From Bradyrhizobium sp. AZCC 2262 (lineage in GTDB: Bacteria; Pseudomonadota; Alphaproteobacteria; Rhizobiales; Xanthobacteraceae), in contig NZ_JAZHRT010000001.1 in NCBI RefSeq assembly GCF_036924535.1, forward strand, positions 4,960,001-5,024,000: DNA of 64,000 nucleotides, given 5' to 3'. The position numbers and the translations under genes are program-made. Below are positions 1 through 9,157 of the stretch, piece after piece. The notes beneath the pieces were generated by a model. That model did not search any database, had not been told where the DNA came from, and saw nothing but the letters and a program-made list of their open reading frames with translations. How positions within the stretch are numbered: position 1 is the first letter of the stretch; each line of letters opens with the position of its first letter.

Positions 1-366
1 CCCAATGTCCGCCCGATGGTCGACACCAAGCCGGTCGGCGTCACCGACGTCACGCTCGGCGCAATCAACCTCGAGAAGCAGCCGGCCAACATCAGGGATC
101 GCGAGCTGCGCTTCCGCAAGCTGACGATCGAGCCCGGTGGCATCGTGCCCTGGCACAGCCATGACGACCGCCCCGCGCTGATCTTCGTCCAGCAGGGCGA
201 GATCGTCGAATACGCCAGCAACTGCGCCGAGCCGATCGTGCACAAGGCCGGCGAGATCAGGCCGGAAGTCGCCGGTACCTCGCACTGGTGGAAGAATCTC
301 GGCAAGGAGACCGTCATTCTCTATGTCGGCGACGTCCGCAAGGATCCGCACGACCACAACATGTAA
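1..366 (+). CDS. Cupin-domain protein, 5' end outside window
   Basis: A single small beta-barrel cupin domain fills the visible protein. The metal-binding motif is seen as PWHSHDDRPALIFVQQGE (two His and a downstream Glu), followed by a second cupin strand set with GTSHWWKN. The frame is open to base 1 (in-frame codons encode NVRP before the first ATG at 16), so the real start, probably with a signal peptide, lies upstream. The 116 residues from base 16 are therefore probably not the full protein. The substrate is unknown; such cupins are metal-dependent sensors or small enzymes. It is not linked to the MFS gene that follows 123 bp later. Confidence 0.75.
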   Translation, partial: PNVRPMVDTKPVGVTDVTLGAINLEKQPANIRDRELRFRKLTIEPGGIVPWHSHDDRPALIFVQQGEIVEYASNCAEPIVHKAGEIRPEVAGTSHWWKNLGKETVILYVGDVRKDPHDHNM

Positions 367-489
367 GGAGCTGTAACGAGCGCCACCCGACGTCTCGTTG
401 CTGGATGTGACGTCCTGGGGTCCCGCGTGTCGCCCCACACGCCCAGGCGTCACATCCTTCTTTTCTCAAGCGTAACATCGAGAAGCGCC

Positions 490-1716
490 ATGACCGCCAT
501 CTCCGCGCAAATGAAAACGAAAGCGATGGAAATGCACGGCCATTCACCCGGCGTGGTGCTGCGGTCCCTCGTCATCGGCCTCACGGCATTCCTGACCGTG
601 GTCGATCTGTTCGCCACCCAGGCGATCCTTCCCTCGCTGACCCGGCATTACAACGTCACCCCCGCCGCGATGGGCTTTGCGGTCAACGCGAGCACCATGG
701 GCATGGCGGTCGCGGGGCTCGTGGTCGGCTTCCTGAGCCCGCACATCGACCGCCGGCTCGGCATTCTGGTAAGCCTCGTCCTGCTCGCGATCCCTACCGC
801 GCTGCTGGCGAGCGCTCCCGATCTCACCATATTCACGGTGCTGCGCGTCGCGCAGGGCCTCTGCATGGCCTCGGCGTTTGCACTGACGCTCGCCTATCTC
901 GGCGAGCAATGCAGTTCGATGGATGCGGGTGGCGCGTTCGCGGCCTACATCACCGGCAACGTCGCCAGCAATCTGATCGGACGGCTGGTGTCGGCCGCCC
1001 TCGTCGATACGCTCGGGCTGGCCTCGAACTTCTACTTCTTCACGCTGCTCAATCTTGCCGGTGCGGTGCTGGTCTACTTCACCATCCAGCGCGTCAAGCC
1101 GATGCACGCGATGTCCCCGACGCAATCGCCGTTTGCCGCGACGATCGAGCATTGGCGCAATCCGGCGCTGCGCTCGACCTTTGCCATTGGCTTCTGCATC
1201 CTGTTTGCGTTTATCGGCATCTTCACCTTCGTGAATTTCGTGCTGGTGCGCGCGCCGCTGTCGCTCGGGCGGATGGATCTCGGCTTTGTCTATTTCGTGT
1301 TCGCGCCATCAGTCGTCACGACGCTGTTCGCCGGCAAGGCGGTGGCGCGCTTCGGCACGCGAGCGACGATCTGGGGCGCGCTTGCGGTCGCCGCTGTGGG
1401 TCTGCCGCTGCTGCTGTCTTGGCATCTGGCCGAGGTGCTGACCGGTATGGTGCTGGTCGGCGTCGGCACGTTCTTCGCGCAGGCCTGCGCCACCGGCTTC
1501 GTAGGCCAGGCCGCCAGCGACAGCCGCGGCATTGCCAGCGGAACCTATCTTGCCTGCTATTTTTTCGGCGGCCTCGCCGGCAGCGCCGTGCTCGGCCAGT
1601 TGTTCGACCGCTTGGGATGGACCGCCTGCGTCGCCGGCGTCGGCGCGTCACTGGCTATCGCGGCGCTATTGGCTGCGCGCCTCACGCTTCCTCGGTCCGC
1701 CGGGTCTCCGGCATGA
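490..1716 (+). CDS. MFS transporter (YnfM-like)
   Basis: Major facilitator superfamily inner-membrane transporter of about 408 residues, with roughly 12 hydrophobic segments. After TM1 (LVIGLTAFLTVVDLFATQAILPSL, in part) it shows the drug:H+ antiporter-like layout: an MFS loop motif with PHIDRRLG between TM2 and TM3, and RVAQGLCMAS in TM4. ATG 490 is chosen over an upstream GTG at 427 because the extra N-terminal residues are not membrane or signal-like. The substrate cannot be read from sequence. Its 3' end overlaps the convergent neighbouring transporter gene by 35 bp. Confidence 0.85.
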   Translation: MTAISAQMKTKAMEMHGHSPGVVLRSLVIGLTAFLTVVDLFATQAILPSLTRHYNVTPAAMGFAVNASTMGMAVAGLVVGFLSPHIDRRLGILVSLVLLAIPTALLASAPDLTIFTVLRVAQGLCMASAFALTLAYLGEQCSSMDAGGAFAAYITGNVASNLIGRLVSAALVDTLGLASNFYFFTLLNLAGAVLVYFTIQRVKPMHAMSPTQSPFAATIEHWRNPALRSTFAIGFCILFAFIGIFTFVNFVLVRAPLSLGRMDLGFVYFVFAPSVVTTLFAGKAVARFGTRATIWGALAVAAVGLPLLLSWHLAEVLTGMVLVGVGTFFAQACATGFVGQAASDSRGIASGTYLACYFFGGLAGSAVLGQLFDRLGWTACVAGVGASLAIAALLAARLTLPRSAGSPA

Positions 1717-2917
1717 ACAGCCAGATCACCGTCAAGCCAACGGCTGCGATCCCGGCCAGGCCGGTGAAGGCTGTGCTGCTGCCAAAAGTGTCGCTGATAT
1801 AGCCCGCGAGCACCGTGCTCAGCGACGCGCCAATGCCGGTCGCGGTCCCGACGATGCCTTGCGCCAGATTGAAGTGGCCGCTTCCGAAGGCGACATCGGC
1901 CACGATCAGCGGCACCATTACGCTGAGCACCGCCGCGGTGATGCCGTCGAACACCTGCACGGCGACCAGGAGGTAGGGATCGCTCACCACCGCAAACAGC
2001 AAGCCACGGATCGCCAGCGCGCCGAACGCCAGCAGCAGGAGCGGCCGCCTACCCCACGCCTGCGCCTTGCGCCCGACCGAGGGCGAGGCCAGCGCGACGA
2101 TGGCCTGCGGCACGATGATGCACGCTGCAATCAGCACCGGCGCCCACTGGCTCGACCGCGTGGTGACGACGCCGGCCATCAGCGGCAGCATGGCGGCGTT
2201 CGCGAGCTGAAACAGCAGCACGCCGCCCGCAAAGATCAGCAGCGGGCGCTGGCGCAGCAGATGGAACACGCTGGTGGCCTCTTTATCGGGAACCTCGCGC
2301 ACGACGGCGCCGTGGCATTGCGCCACGTCGATCTCCTGCTCGCGGATGCGCGAGAGCGCCAGCAACGTCGGAATCGCCAGCATGAAGGTCACGAGAAACA
2401 CCGACCGGCTCGACAGCAGGTAGCCGGTCGCGCCCATCAGCGCCGCCGCCGAGCCGTTGCCGAGCGAAGCGAAGCGGGCATTGCGCCCAAGCCGCTCCCC
2501 GATCGCGAACGGCCCGACCAGGCCAAGACTGATCGCCGCGATCGCCGGACCCAGCACGCAGCTCGCCAACGCATGCAGAATCGCCGCCACCGTCACCACC
2601 GGGAAGATCGGCCATAGCGCATAGGCCAGCGCGACGCAGCCGATGGTGGCGACCGCCAGACCCGCCATCAGCCGCTCGGAACGCGCGTAGTCGACGATGG
2701 CGCCGCCCGGCATCTGCCCGAGCAGGCCGACAATGCCGGCGATCGACAGCACGAAACCGATCTCGACCTGCGTCCATTTCTGCGTGGTCAGATAGACCGC
2801 AATGAACGGACCGAAGCCGGTCTGGACGTCGGCAAGAAAGAAGATGAACCAGTCGAGACCGCGCTGGCTTTCGCGCGACGGTTTTGGCTTGCCGCCCGGC
2901 GCGGGCGGCAGCGGCAC
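1682..2917 (-). CDS. MFS transporter
   Basis: Second MFS transporter, 411 residues, unrelated at a glance to the first. The N-terminus RGLDWFIFFLADVQTGFGPF begins TM1, and about 12 membrane segments follow. The TM2-3 loop carries GGAIVDYARSERL, a variant of the MFS signature, and the C-terminal half contains a similar loop at SPSVGRKAQAWGRRPLL. The protein ends PETRRTEEA. Substrate unknown; the family is often annotated simply as an MFS permease. It is convergent with, and overlaps by 35 bp, the upstream-encoded transporter on the other strand, so each gene's terminator must lie inside the other's coding region. Confidence 0.85.
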   Translation of the reverse strand: MPLPPAPGGKPKPSRESQRGLDWFIFFLADVQTGFGPFIAVYLTTQKWTQVEIGFVLSIAGIVGLLGQMPGGAIVDYARSERLMAGLAVATIGCVALAYALWPIFPVVTVAAILHALASCVLGPAIAAISLGLVGPFAIGERLGRNARFASLGNGSAAALMGATGYLLSSRSVFLVTFMLAIPTLLALSRIREQEIDVAQCHGAVVREVPDKEATSVFHLLRQRPLLIFAGGVLLFQLANAAMLPLMAGVVTTRSSQWAPVLIAACIIVPQAIVALASPSVGRKAQAWGRRPLLLLAFGALAIRGLLFAVVSDPYLLVAVQVFDGITAAVLSVMVPLIVADVAFGSGHFNLAQGIVGTATGIGASLSTVLAGYISDTFGSSTAFTGLAGIAAVGLTVIWLFMPETRRTEEA

Positions 2918-3084
2918 GACGTTGCCTTGCCCGGCGGATCGCCCGTGGCGACCGTCGTCAATCCGATCGAACGATGGGGATGGACGCGCGACCAGGCTGC
3001 TGCTCCTTATTTAAGTGTGATCTCCGGGCCAATGCTTCGCGTTGGTCCCGAGGAAACCCGGTACCCAATTTTCCGGATCATGCT

Positions 3085-3570
3085 CTAGTGATCGAAATCC
3101 CACGGCTGCAGGCGGCCGGCCGCACCGAGCACGATGACCGGCGCGTCCTCCTTGTATTCGGGCGCCGCCGAGACCTGCGCCTTGGTCAGCTCGAGCGTGA
3201 TGCTGTCACGCTTGTTGGCGACGCCGCCGAAACGCAGCGCGCCCCAGTCAACAACGATCTTCCGGCTGCCGACGCCGAGAAAACCGCCGAAATCGATCAC
3301 CGCCGCGCGCACATTGCCCTCGCGGTCCACGATCACATCGACGACCCGCCCCATATCCTCGTTCGCCGCGCTGCGAACTTCGCGGCCGAGGATGCCGTGG
3401 GCATCCCTGGCGCCGATCACCGTCACCGATGGCGGAGGCGCGGGCTCCTTTGCGGCGTCCGGCGGCGCGGTGCGGGTACCCTGTGTCGTGCCGGTGTCCT
3501 CCGCCGCTGAAGCCGCCGGGCTGCCGGCTAATCCAGCGATCAGAAACAGGATGAGAATACCAATGCGCAT
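3085..3570 (-). CDS. Secreted PRC-barrel domain protein
   Basis: 161 residues. An N-terminal signal peptide (MRIGILILFLIAGLAGSPA) is followed by a Pro/Ala/Glu-rich linker (PPDAAKEPAPPPSV) and a C-terminal PRC-barrel with ILGREVRSAANEDMGRVVD and DREGNVRAAVIDFGGFLGVG. PRC-barrels are small beta-barrel modules used in photosynthetic reaction centre H subunits, RimM and many rhizobial envelope proteins. The signal peptide puts this one in the periplasm. The function is unknown; the gene lies just downstream of the debranching-enzyme gene in the same orientation (41 bp gap) and could be co-transcribed. Confidence 0.75.
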   Translation of the reverse strand: MRIGILILFLIAGLAGSPAASAAEDTGTTQGTRTAPPDAAKEPAPPPSVTVIGARDAHGILGREVRSAANEDMGRVVDVIVDREGNVRAAVIDFGGFLGVGSRKIVVDWGALRFGGVANKRDSITLELTKAQVSAAPEYKEDAPVIVLGAAGRLQPWDFDH

Positions 3571-3611
3571 GTGGTCTCCTGACTTTTAGATGCACGAGCC
3601 GCGCATGGCTC

Positions 3612-5810
3612 CTAATGCGTCAATACGATCGACACCTGAATCTGACCGCGCGTTCGCACCACCTCAAGCGATACTTCATCGCCGTGGCGGCGAACCCTCA
3701 AGTCGACGCTGGAAGGCCCGAGCTTCAGATCACGCAACAGCACCTCGTTGAGGAATTCCGGCAGATGCGGATCGCGCAGACGGATCTCGCCGCGCGCAGC
3801 GTCGAACTCGAGACCCAGCGCCGCTTCCAGCAGGCTGAACGGCGTCGCGCTGGCCCATGCCTGCGGCGCGCAGGCGACGGGATAGAGCACCGGTCCGCGC
3901 CGCCTTTCGCGCTGGAATCCGCAGAACAATTCCGGCAGCCGCCGCAGATCCATGTAGCTGGCGGTATCGAACAGGCCCCTGAACAGCTGCGCCACCGAAT
4001 GCTTCAGGCCGTAGCGCGCGAAGCCGAGCGCGATCAGCGCATTGTCGTGCGGCCAGATCGATCCATCGTGATAGGACATCGGGTTGTAGCGGGCTTCGCC
4101 GCGCGCAACGGTGCGGATGCCCCATCCCGAAAAGAACTTCTGGCTCATCAGATCGGCCGCGACCCGTCGGGCACGCTCGGTTCGGACGATGCCGGTGAAA
4201 AGAAGCTGGCCGGCATTGGACGTTCGCACCTTGCACGGCCGCTTGGCGCCGTCGAGCGCCAGCGCATAGGTGCCGAGCTCCTCGCACCAGAACGCCTGCT
4301 CGAAGCGGTCGGCGAGAAGCAGGGCTGCGGATTCGAGCTGCGCCGCCTGCTCGATCAATCCCAGGCGCCGGGCGCAGCGCGCCGCCAGCCGCTTGCCGGC
4401 AAAGACATATCCCTGAACCTCCGCCAGCGCGATATAGCCTTCGGCGAGCTGCCCATCGGCATGAAAGATCGCGTCGAAGGAATCCTTCCAGCCCTGGTTC
4501 GCAAGCCCCTGCTCGGTGGCGCGCTGATACTCGACGAACCCGTCCTTGTCGGGATCGCCGGGACCGTCGATCCATCGCAGCGCCGCCTCGATCGCCGGCC
4601 ATAGCTCGGCCAGCGTTGCCTCGTCGCCGGTGCGCTCGACATAGAGGCCGGCCAGCAGCACGAACAGCGAGGTCGAATCGACGCTGCCGTAATACTGCGC
4701 GAACGGCACCTCACGCAGCGCGGCCATCTCGCCGCCACGCATCTCGTGCAAAATCTTGCCGGGCTCGGCATCGGCGAGCGGATCTGTGGTCTTGGCCTGG
4801 AAGAAAGCGAGCCGCCGCAGCACGCCCTGGGCAATGCGCGGATCGACCCACAGCATCTGCAGCGCGGTGATCAGTCCGTCGCGGCCGAACGTGGTCGAAT
4901 ACCAGGGGATCCCCGCATAAGGATATCGCCCCTGCGGCGTTTCCGTCATCAGCATGTTGAGGTCGGCCATCGCCTGGCACAGCACCTCGTTGAAAATATC
5001 GTTCGAGGTCTCGATGCTGGCCGCGCCCGATGTCGAGCGCCGCATCTCGCGACGGTGCGCCAACAGGCCGCGGAAGAACGGCGCCGGCTTCTGCATGATC
5101 GGCTTGTTGCAGGATACCGCGACGAACAATGCGGTCGCTTCCTTCGGCTCCAGTTCGAAATGAAAGGTCGCCGAGTGGGTGGCCAGCCGTGTCGGCCGCG
5201 GCTCGAAATGCAGGGCGGTAATGCGGACCTGACCGTCGAGCCCGCTATATTCCAGCACGACATCGGCGGGGCCGAGCAACCGGCTGGAGCCCACCCCCCT
5301 ACGCGGCCGGCGTTCGCCGCGCACCTCGAACAAATCGGCGAAATCATTGTCGAACAGCAGTGTCAGATCGAAGCTCGCCTGCCGGTCGCCGTGATTTTGC
5401 AGCGCGATACGCTGGTAGGCCGTGCCGCGCCACAGGAAAATCGAGCGCACGATGTGCAGCGTGTCCTTTTGCAGCGCCAGCCTGCCGTTGCGGTATACGT
5501 CGGAATTGGTGAGATCGACGGTCAGCGCCGAATTGTCGTCGCGCAGATTGGAACCGAGCAACAGCGGCTGGACTTCATCGAGCACCATCTCCAGCCGGGC
5601 GAGATAGCGCGTATCGGCGTTGAACAGACCGTCGGGTCCGCCGGCAGAGGCGCCGATATCGCCATGGCTGTCCAGGACGATGAATGTATCGTCGTGCTTG
5701 AGCGAGCGGCGCTGCCGCGTCGCCGGGCCTGTCATCGGGATGTAGAACGGAGATTCCGCGACGTGTTCGGCAGCCTCAATGGTGATGAGTTGAGTGACTT
5801 CTGCCGTCAT
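3612..5810 (-). CDS. Glycogen-debranching-like amylo-alpha-1,6-glucosidase
   Basis: 732 residues with the two-part layout of bacterial amylo-alpha-1,6-glucosidase-type proteins: an N-terminal beta domain (residues about 30-260, DTFIVLDSHGDIGA to the FELEPKEAT region) and a C-terminal alpha/alpha barrel with PWYSTTFGRDGLITA near residue 308, GWKDSFDAI near 443 and SYHDGSIWPHDNALIA near 575. These acidic motifs are where the glycosidase catalytic acids lie in the family. It probably trims alpha-1,6 branches or a related alpha-glucan. No signal peptide is seen, so it is cytosolic. It follows the ABC exporter gene (66 bp gap) on the same strand; a glycosyltransferase lies divergently beyond, suggesting a glucan or stress-sugar context. 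Confidence 0.85.
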   Translation of the reverse strand: MTAEVTQLITIEAAEHVAESPFYIPMTGPATRQRRSLKHDDTFIVLDSHGDIGASAGGPDGLFNADTRYLARLEMVLDEVQPLLLGSNLRDDNSALTVDLTNSDVYRNGRLALQKDTLHIVRSIFLWRGTAYQRIALQNHGDRQASFDLTLLFDNDFADLFEVRGERRPRRGVGSSRLLGPADVVLEYSGLDGQVRITALHFEPRPTRLATHSATFHFELEPKEATALFVAVSCNKPIMQKPAPFFRGLLAHRREMRRSTSGAASIETSNDIFNEVLCQAMADLNMLMTETPQGRYPYAGIPWYSTTFGRDGLITALQMLWVDPRIAQGVLRRLAFFQAKTTDPLADAEPGKILHEMRGGEMAALREVPFAQYYGSVDSTSLFVLLAGLYVERTGDEATLAELWPAIEAALRWIDGPGDPDKDGFVEYQRATEQGLANQGWKDSFDAIFHADGQLAEGYIALAEVQGYVFAGKRLAARCARRLGLIEQAAQLESAALLLADRFEQAFWCEELGTYALALDGAKRPCKVRTSNAGQLLFTGIVRTERARRVAADLMSQKFFSGWGIRTVARGEARYNPMSYHDGSIWPHDNALIALGFARYGLKHSVAQLFRGLFDTASYMDLRRLPELFCGFQRERRRGPVLYPVACAPQAWASATPFSLLEAALGLEFDAARGEIRLRDPHLPEFLNEVLLRDLKLGPSSVDLRVRRHGDEVSLEVVRTRGQIQVSIVLTH

Positions 5811-5876
5811 TTGGACCTCAAGCGACTTTCTTGCGTTGCGACGGACGCATCGGGACGCAAACGCTACTGCCGCGGC

Positions 5877-7640
5877 TCAAGCCGCATGGCTGGCGAGGCG
5901 GCCCATTTCGCGCGCGACCAATTCGCGGTAAGGGCCCCTTCCCTGCACGAGAATATCCGGCGGTCCGTCTTCGATGATTCGCCCGCCCTGCAGCACCACC
6001 ACGCGATCGAAATTGCGCAATGTGGCGAGACGATGGGCGATGGCAATCACGGTGCGCCCGCGCATCAGCCGAGACAGCGCCTCGCGGATCGCCTCTTCGG
6101 ATTCGCTGTCGAGCGATGCGGTCGCTTCATCCAGCAGCAGGATCGGCGCGTCCTTCAGGAAGGCGCGCGCGATGGCGATGCGCTGCCGCTGCCCGCCGGA
6201 GACCTTGATACCGCGATCACCGACCATGGTCGACATGCCCTCGGGGAGATTCTCGATGAAATCGCAGCGCGCCGCGATCGCCGCGCGCAGCACCTCGTCA
6301 TCGGTCGCGTTCGGCCGCCCGTAGCGGATGTTTTCCATGATCGAGCGGTGGAACAGCGAGATGTCCTGCGGCACCACCGAGATCGCCTCGCGCAGGCTTT
6401 GCTGCGTCACCCGCGAAATGTCCTGGCCGTCGATCGTGACGCTGCCGCGCTGGATATCGTAGAACCGCTGCAACAGCGCGAACAGGCTGGATTTTCCGCC
6501 ACCGGAATGACCGACCAGCCCGACCCGTTGTCCCGGCTGAATGCGCAAGGAGAACTTTTCGAACACCTGAGCACCGCCGGGATAGTGGAACGCGACATTG
6601 TTGAAGGCGACGGCAGCGCCGCTGCGGATCAGCGGCTCGGCCTCCGGATGATCCTTCAGCTCGTGCGGCAGCAACAGGGTCGCAATCGCTTCGGTCAGGC
6701 GGGCGACGTGCTGGGTCACATCGACCAGCGCCACCGCAAGATCGCGCGTCGCGCTCAGGATTGAAAGCCCGAGCGTACAGACCAGCACGACGTCGCCGGT
6801 CGTTGCCGCGCCGTTCTGCCAGAGCGCGATGGCCCATGCCATCAGCGCAATCGTCAATACGATTGTCACGACGGCGTGAAGCAGCCGCAGCTTCTCGAGA
6901 TAGCGCAGGCTGCGTCCACGGGCGTCGAGTTCCCGCTCGACGGTGGCGTCGAAGCGGTCGTGTTCGTAGCTGAGGCCGCAGAATGCGCGGACCAGCGGCA
7001 GGTTGCTGATGACGTCGACCATCTCGCCGTCCACCGCAGCCGCCTTGTCGGCGAAGTCGTCATGCAGCGGCTTGCCTGCCGCAGCCAGGCGGAACATCGC
7101 CATCAACATGATACCAGCGATGACGATCAGCCCCGCGGACATCGCCAGGCTGACGGTCCCGATCAGCAGTATCGCCGAGACGGTCGCGATGCACGGCGGC
7201 AGCACGTTCCAGACAAACATGTTTTCAACGGTAAACACCGCATTCGACGTCGCGGTGATACGGCTGGTCAGCATGCCCGGCAGCCGATCGGAGAAATAGC
7301 TGGGGGCGTGACCGGTCAGATGGCGGAACATATCGCGCCGGAGATCGCCGGTGACGCCGACGAAGGTGAAGCTCGCCGTCCAGCTCGCGACCCGCCACAG
7401 CAGATTATCTGCCGCGATCAGCGACATGAGAAAAGCGAATGCCAGCCATACGTTGTTCGCTTGCGACGAACCGGCCGTCAGGCTGTCGACCAGATTCTTC
7501 ACGCCGTATTGCGTGCCCACCGAGCAGGCAACCGCTCCAACGACGGCAGACACGATGACCACATGGGCCGCGCGACGCCGGCGCAGATAGCGCAGCACGA
7601 ATGGAAACGGGCGTCGCACATATCCTGAAAGATTGTCCAT
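5877..7640 (-). CDS. ABC exporter, fused membrane and ATPase domains
   Basis: 587-residue half-transporter of the MsbA/ABCB type. A six-helix membrane domain spans about residues 25-315 and is followed by a nucleotide-binding domain with Walker A GHSGGGKSS near 380, Q-loop VVPQDISLFHRSI, signature VSGGQRQRIAIARAF near 482, Walker B ILLLDEATASLD near 504 and H-loop AIAHRLATL. It must dimerise to work. Substrates of this family include lipids, glycans and peptides; none can be assigned here. Start ATG at 7640. It appears to lead a leftward group with the debranching enzyme and PRC-barrel genes. Confidence 0.88.
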   Translation of the reverse strand: MDNLSGYVRRPFPFVLRYLRRRRAAHVVIVSAVVGAVACSVGTQYGVKNLVDSLTAGSSQANNVWLAFAFLMSLIAADNLLWRVASWTASFTFVGVTGDLRRDMFRHLTGHAPSYFSDRLPGMLTSRITATSNAVFTVENMFVWNVLPPCIATVSAILLIGTVSLAMSAGLIVIAGIMLMAMFRLAAAGKPLHDDFADKAAAVDGEMVDVISNLPLVRAFCGLSYEHDRFDATVERELDARGRSLRYLEKLRLLHAVVTIVLTIALMAWAIALWQNGAATTGDVVLVCTLGLSILSATRDLAVALVDVTQHVARLTEAIATLLLPHELKDHPEAEPLIRSGAAVAFNNVAFHYPGGAQVFEKFSLRIQPGQRVGLVGHSGGGKSSLFALLQRFYDIQRGSVTIDGQDISRVTQQSLREAISVVPQDISLFHRSIMENIRYGRPNATDDEVLRAAIAARCDFIENLPEGMSTMVGDRGIKVSGGQRQRIAIARAFLKDAPILLLDEATASLDSESEEAIREALSRLMRGRTVIAIAHRLATLRNFDRVVVLQGGRIIEDGPPDILVQGRGPYRELVAREMGRLASHAA

Positions 7641-7969
7641 GAGTTCCGCAAACCTGTTGAGAGTGAACGAGAATCCCTACCGCGTATCGCACACGATGAC
7701 GTGAAGAATGCCGCTTCGGGTTTCCGCGCGCGTGGCCATCACCGCGCAACAATTTTGCAGCATCGAGACGGCCTTAAATCTGTTCGTGTCAGATGGCATC
7801 AGCAAGACAGCCGTGTGGAGGAAGCAAGATGTGCTGACTAAAGGAACTTCGCAGATGCGGGAACGTTCCCGTTACTGACACGCCGGTTTTGGCACGGGCC
7901 TTCTACGCCGGTGTCGATCAAGGGGCTGAGGGCTTTGTTCAACCACCATTCCAAACAGGAGACGCAAAT
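7641..7969. other. Divergent intergenic region
   Basis: 329 bp between the ABC exporter and the glycosyltransferase, with no convincing coding frame. It must hold both divergent promoters. The only structure seen is a perfect 14-bp palindrome, CGGGAACGTTCCCG at 7858-7871, which overlaps a possible ECF-type promoter described separately. Confidence 0.5.
7844..7867 (+). promoter_or_regulatory. Possible EcfG-type (general stress) promoter
   Basis: GGAAC (7844-7848) is followed after 15 bases by CGTT (7864-7867). The alphaproteobacterial general-stress sigma factor EcfG recognises GGAAC, then 16-17 bases, then a GTT-centred -10; here GGAAC to GTT is 16 bases. The site lies about 105 bp upstream of the glycosyltransferase start. 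Chance occurrence is possible. Confidence 0.35.
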
Positions 7970-9040
7970 ATGCGCATCGCGCAGGTCGCCCCGCTGACGG
8001 AGGCTGTCCCCCCCAAATTGTACGGCGGCACCGAGCGGGTGGTGCACTGGCTAACTGAGGAACTTGTGGCATTGGGGCACGATGTCACGCTGTTTGCCAG
8101 CGGCGATTCACGCACCTCGGCGAAACTGGACGCGGCCTGGCCGAAGGCACTGCGCCTCGACGGCTCGGTCCGCGACCCCTACGCACTACATATGGAGATG
8201 CTGGAGCGCGTGCGGCAGAAATGTGACGATGAGGAGTTCGATTTTCTCCACTTTCATCTCGATTACTATCCATTCTCGCTGTTCTACCGGCAGCCGACGC
8301 CGTTCGTGACGACTCTGCATGGCAGGCTGGACCTGCCGGAGCATCAGCCGGTGTTCACCACCTTCTCCAAGATTCCCGTGATATCGATTTCCAACGCGCA
8401 GCGCCGGCCGGTACCGCAAGCCAACTGGATGCGGACCATTCACCATGGATTGCCGGAGAATTTGCTGACGCCGCAGCCGGTTCAGCCGTCCTATCTGGCG
8501 GTGCTCGGGCGGATCGCGCCGGAAAAGGGCGTGGATCGCGCCATCCGTATCGCTACCCGATGCGGTATTCCGCTCAAGATCGCGGCCAAGGTGGATCGCG
8601 CCGACCAGGAATATTACGACGAGCTGATCTCCCCGCTCATCAAGGCCAGCCCGCTGGTCGAATTCATCGGCGAGATCAGCGACCGCGAGAAACCCGATTT
8701 CCTCAGTGGCGCGATCGGCCTTCTGGTACCGATCGACTGGCCGGAGCCGTTCGGCCTCGTGATGATCGAAGCCATGGCCTGCGGCACGCCGGTTATAGCC
8801 TATAACCGCGGTTCGGTCCCGGAGATCATCGACCCCGGCCTCACCGGCTTCGTCGTCGAAGACGAAACCAGCGCCGTTGCCGTGGTCGGCCGTCTCGCCA
8901 CGCTGGATCGGGCGGCCATCCGCAAGCAGTTCGAAAAGCGCTTCACCGCGCGCCGCATGGCGCTCGACTATCTTGCCGCCTATCGCGGCCTGATGGAGGA
9001 AGCCGAGCCGCGGATCAAGCTGGTCAGCAGCGCGGAATAG
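7970..9040 (+). CDS. Glycosyltransferase family 4 (GT-B)
   Basis: 356 residues from ATG 7970, which has a good ribosome site (AGGAG at 7957-7961); an upstream in-frame start at 7889 is less likely. The GT-B fold shows the acceptor-side start IAQVAPLTEAVPPKLYGGTERVV with the conserved GGTE loop, then LGRIAPEKGVDRAI near residue 180 and the nucleotide-sugar EX7E motif PEPFGLVMIEAMACGTPVIA near 258-277. It transfers a sugar from an NDP donor to an unknown acceptor in the cytosol. Close relatives in rhizobia usually sit alone or near glucan genes. The gene is followed by a palindromic intergenic repeat. Confidence 0.88.
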   Translation: MRIAQVAPLTEAVPPKLYGGTERVVHWLTEELVALGHDVTLFASGDSRTSAKLDAAWPKALRLDGSVRDPYALHMEMLERVRQKCDDEEFDFLHFHLDYYPFSLFYRQPTPFVTTLHGRLDLPEHQPVFTTFSKIPVISISNAQRRPVPQANWMRTIHHGLPENLLTPQPVQPSYLAVLGRIAPEKGVDRAIRIATRCGIPLKIAAKVDRADQEYYDELISPLIKASPLVEFIGEISDREKPDFLSGAIGLLVPIDWPEPFGLVMIEAMACGTPVIAYNRGSVPEIIDPGLTGFVVEDETSAVAVVGRLATLDRAAIRKQFEKRFTARRMALDYLAAYRGLMEEAEPRIKLVSSAE

Positions 9041-9062
9041 GCTGCGGCGCTACCACACTCGC

Positions 9063-9150
9063 CGTCATGGCCGGGCTTGTCCCGGCCATCCACGTCTTTG
9101 CCTTCACAAAGAGAAAGACGTGGATGCCCGGGACAAGCCCGGGCATGACG
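9063..9150. repeat. REP-like intergenic palindrome, family A
   Basis: Two 37-base arms (9063-9099 and 9114-9150) pair at 35 of 37 positions around a 14-base loop. The left arm begins CGTCATGGCCGGGCTTGTCC and the right arm ends GGACAAGCCCGGGCATGACG. It lies between the convergent glycosyltransferase and alkylsulfatase genes and could also terminate both transcripts. Elements of this sequence type are common between genes in Bradyrhizobium-like genomes. Confidence 0.85.
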
Positions 9151-9157
9151 ACCTATT

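Noticed and set aside
4746..6764. A 672-residue plus-strand frame
   Set aside because: Spans the debranching enzyme and ABC exporter genes on the opposite strand, both well supported.
9041..9157. A small plus-strand gene at 9067-9264
   Set aside because: It is mostly the translation of a REP-like palindrome and the antisense of the alkylsulfatase end.
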